Shown: in pieces, positions 63,938-64,000 of the stretch | How positions within the stretch are numbered: the first letter of the stretch is position 1 | Layout: the number at the start of each line of letters is the position of its first letter | IMG/VR virus record: IMGVR_UViG_3300029258_004337 | Location: 110,679 to 174,678 of that record | From: a virus | DNA: 64,000 bases | Reading direction: 5' to 3' (one strand) | Program-made: the position numbers and the translations under genes | Notes under the pieces: generated by a model | What the model was told of the DNA's origin: nothing | Database searches by the model: none | The model's input: the letters and a program-made list of their open reading frames with translations, nothing else

Positions 63938-64000
63938 TGGCCACCTGCACGATCACCGGCACGTTCACGGACCAGGCGGAGGCACCCCTCGAGGGTGTCC
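63937..64000 (+). CDS. Beginning of a protein cut by the window end
   Basis: The first 21 codons (MATCTITGTFTDQAEAPLEG...) have the pattern I-T-G-x-x-x-D-x-x-x-x-P-L-x-G of carboxypeptidase-regulatory/Ig-like domains common in phage tail fibre and virion proteins. Too short to name. ATG 63937 overlaps the preceding stop by one base. Confidence 0.5.
   Translation, partial: MATCTITGTFTDQAEAPLEGV

Noticed and set aside
1-64000. CRISPR array
   Set aside because: No regularly spaced direct repeats were seen. The repeated CGCATAAG elements are kilobases apart and lie only between genes.
1-64000. tRNA genes and integrase/attachment sites
   Set aside because: No cloverleaf or GTTCRAAYC-type TPsiC arm was noticed in the gaps, and no tyrosine or serine recombinase motif in any gene. 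A tRNA search program would settle the tRNA point.

Overview
The window is a continuous, gene-dense stretch (about two thirds G+C by eye) of a tailed double-stranded DNA bacteriophage. The evidence is a tail tape-measure-like protein, tail and baseplate-like proteins, a pair of tail-assembly chaperone reading frames joined by a canonical -1 slippery site, an amidase endolysin, a phage sigma factor, and phage-type nucleotide-metabolism genes (divergent ThyX, deoxynucleotide kinase, Nudix, HD hydrolase). No terminase, portal, major capsid protein, DNA polymerase or integrase is recognisable, so this is probably only part of a large genome. The host is uncertain. A lipobox protein, an SspB-like adaptor and RdgC-like proteins suggest a high-GC Gram-negative host, while one Cys-rich helix-turn-helix protein resembles a type common in actinobacterial phages. 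No tRNA, CRISPR array or insertion sequence was seen.

Layout. 1-2035 (minus): end of a run of small genes. 2148-2770 (plus): two small envelope-type proteins. 2801-15251 (minus): a tightly packed operon of about 28 small genes, nearly all overlapping by 1 to 14 bases, including a ribbon-helix-helix protein, a NADAR-domain protein, a DNA-binding protein, an HD hydrolase and a nucleotidyltransferase. 15407-16123 (plus): an alpha/beta hydrolase. 16179-20832 and 20883-21107 (minus): mostly unknown genes plus a DUF2493/SLOG protein. 21209-24421 (plus): frameshifted tail chaperones, an RdgC-like pair and a membrane protein. 25222-25572 (minus) and 25713-33899 (plus): a sigma region 4-like protein diverging from a metabolic and unknown block. 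33960-40045 (minus): lipoprotein, SspB-like, ThyX-like, PAS membrane protein and RecD/Dda-like helicase. 40087-41326 (plus): three small membrane proteins, a candidate lysis cassette. 41307-44922 (minus): DUF932-like and unknown genes. 44972-46640: endolysin area. 46624-48014 (minus): unknown genes. 48137-64000 (plus): virion module from a small regulator through the tape measure and baseplate proteins to a helicase, a HELGH metallopeptidase, a sigma factor and the start of a further gene.

Regulation. Eight minus-strand gene blocks begin just downstream of a near-identical element (read on the plus strand as GCCTCCAAGTCCTTATGCG; core CGCATAAG on the transcribed strand), and one plus-strand block has the core in its own orientation. 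This looks like a phage-specific, -10-only promoter class. Candidates for reading it are the full sigma factor at 62946-63731 and the sigma region 4-like protein at 25222-25572, which itself lies under one copy. The virion blocks on the plus strand use other, sigma70-like signals. Hairpins of terminator type sit between several convergent units. Very frequent ATGA, GTGA and TGATG junctions imply translational coupling.

No stretch longer than about 160 bases lacks a gene. Starts were chosen by a Shine-Dalgarno sequence and by overlap with the upstream stop, so many differ from the longest possible frame. About two thirds of the proteins have no function I can recognise.
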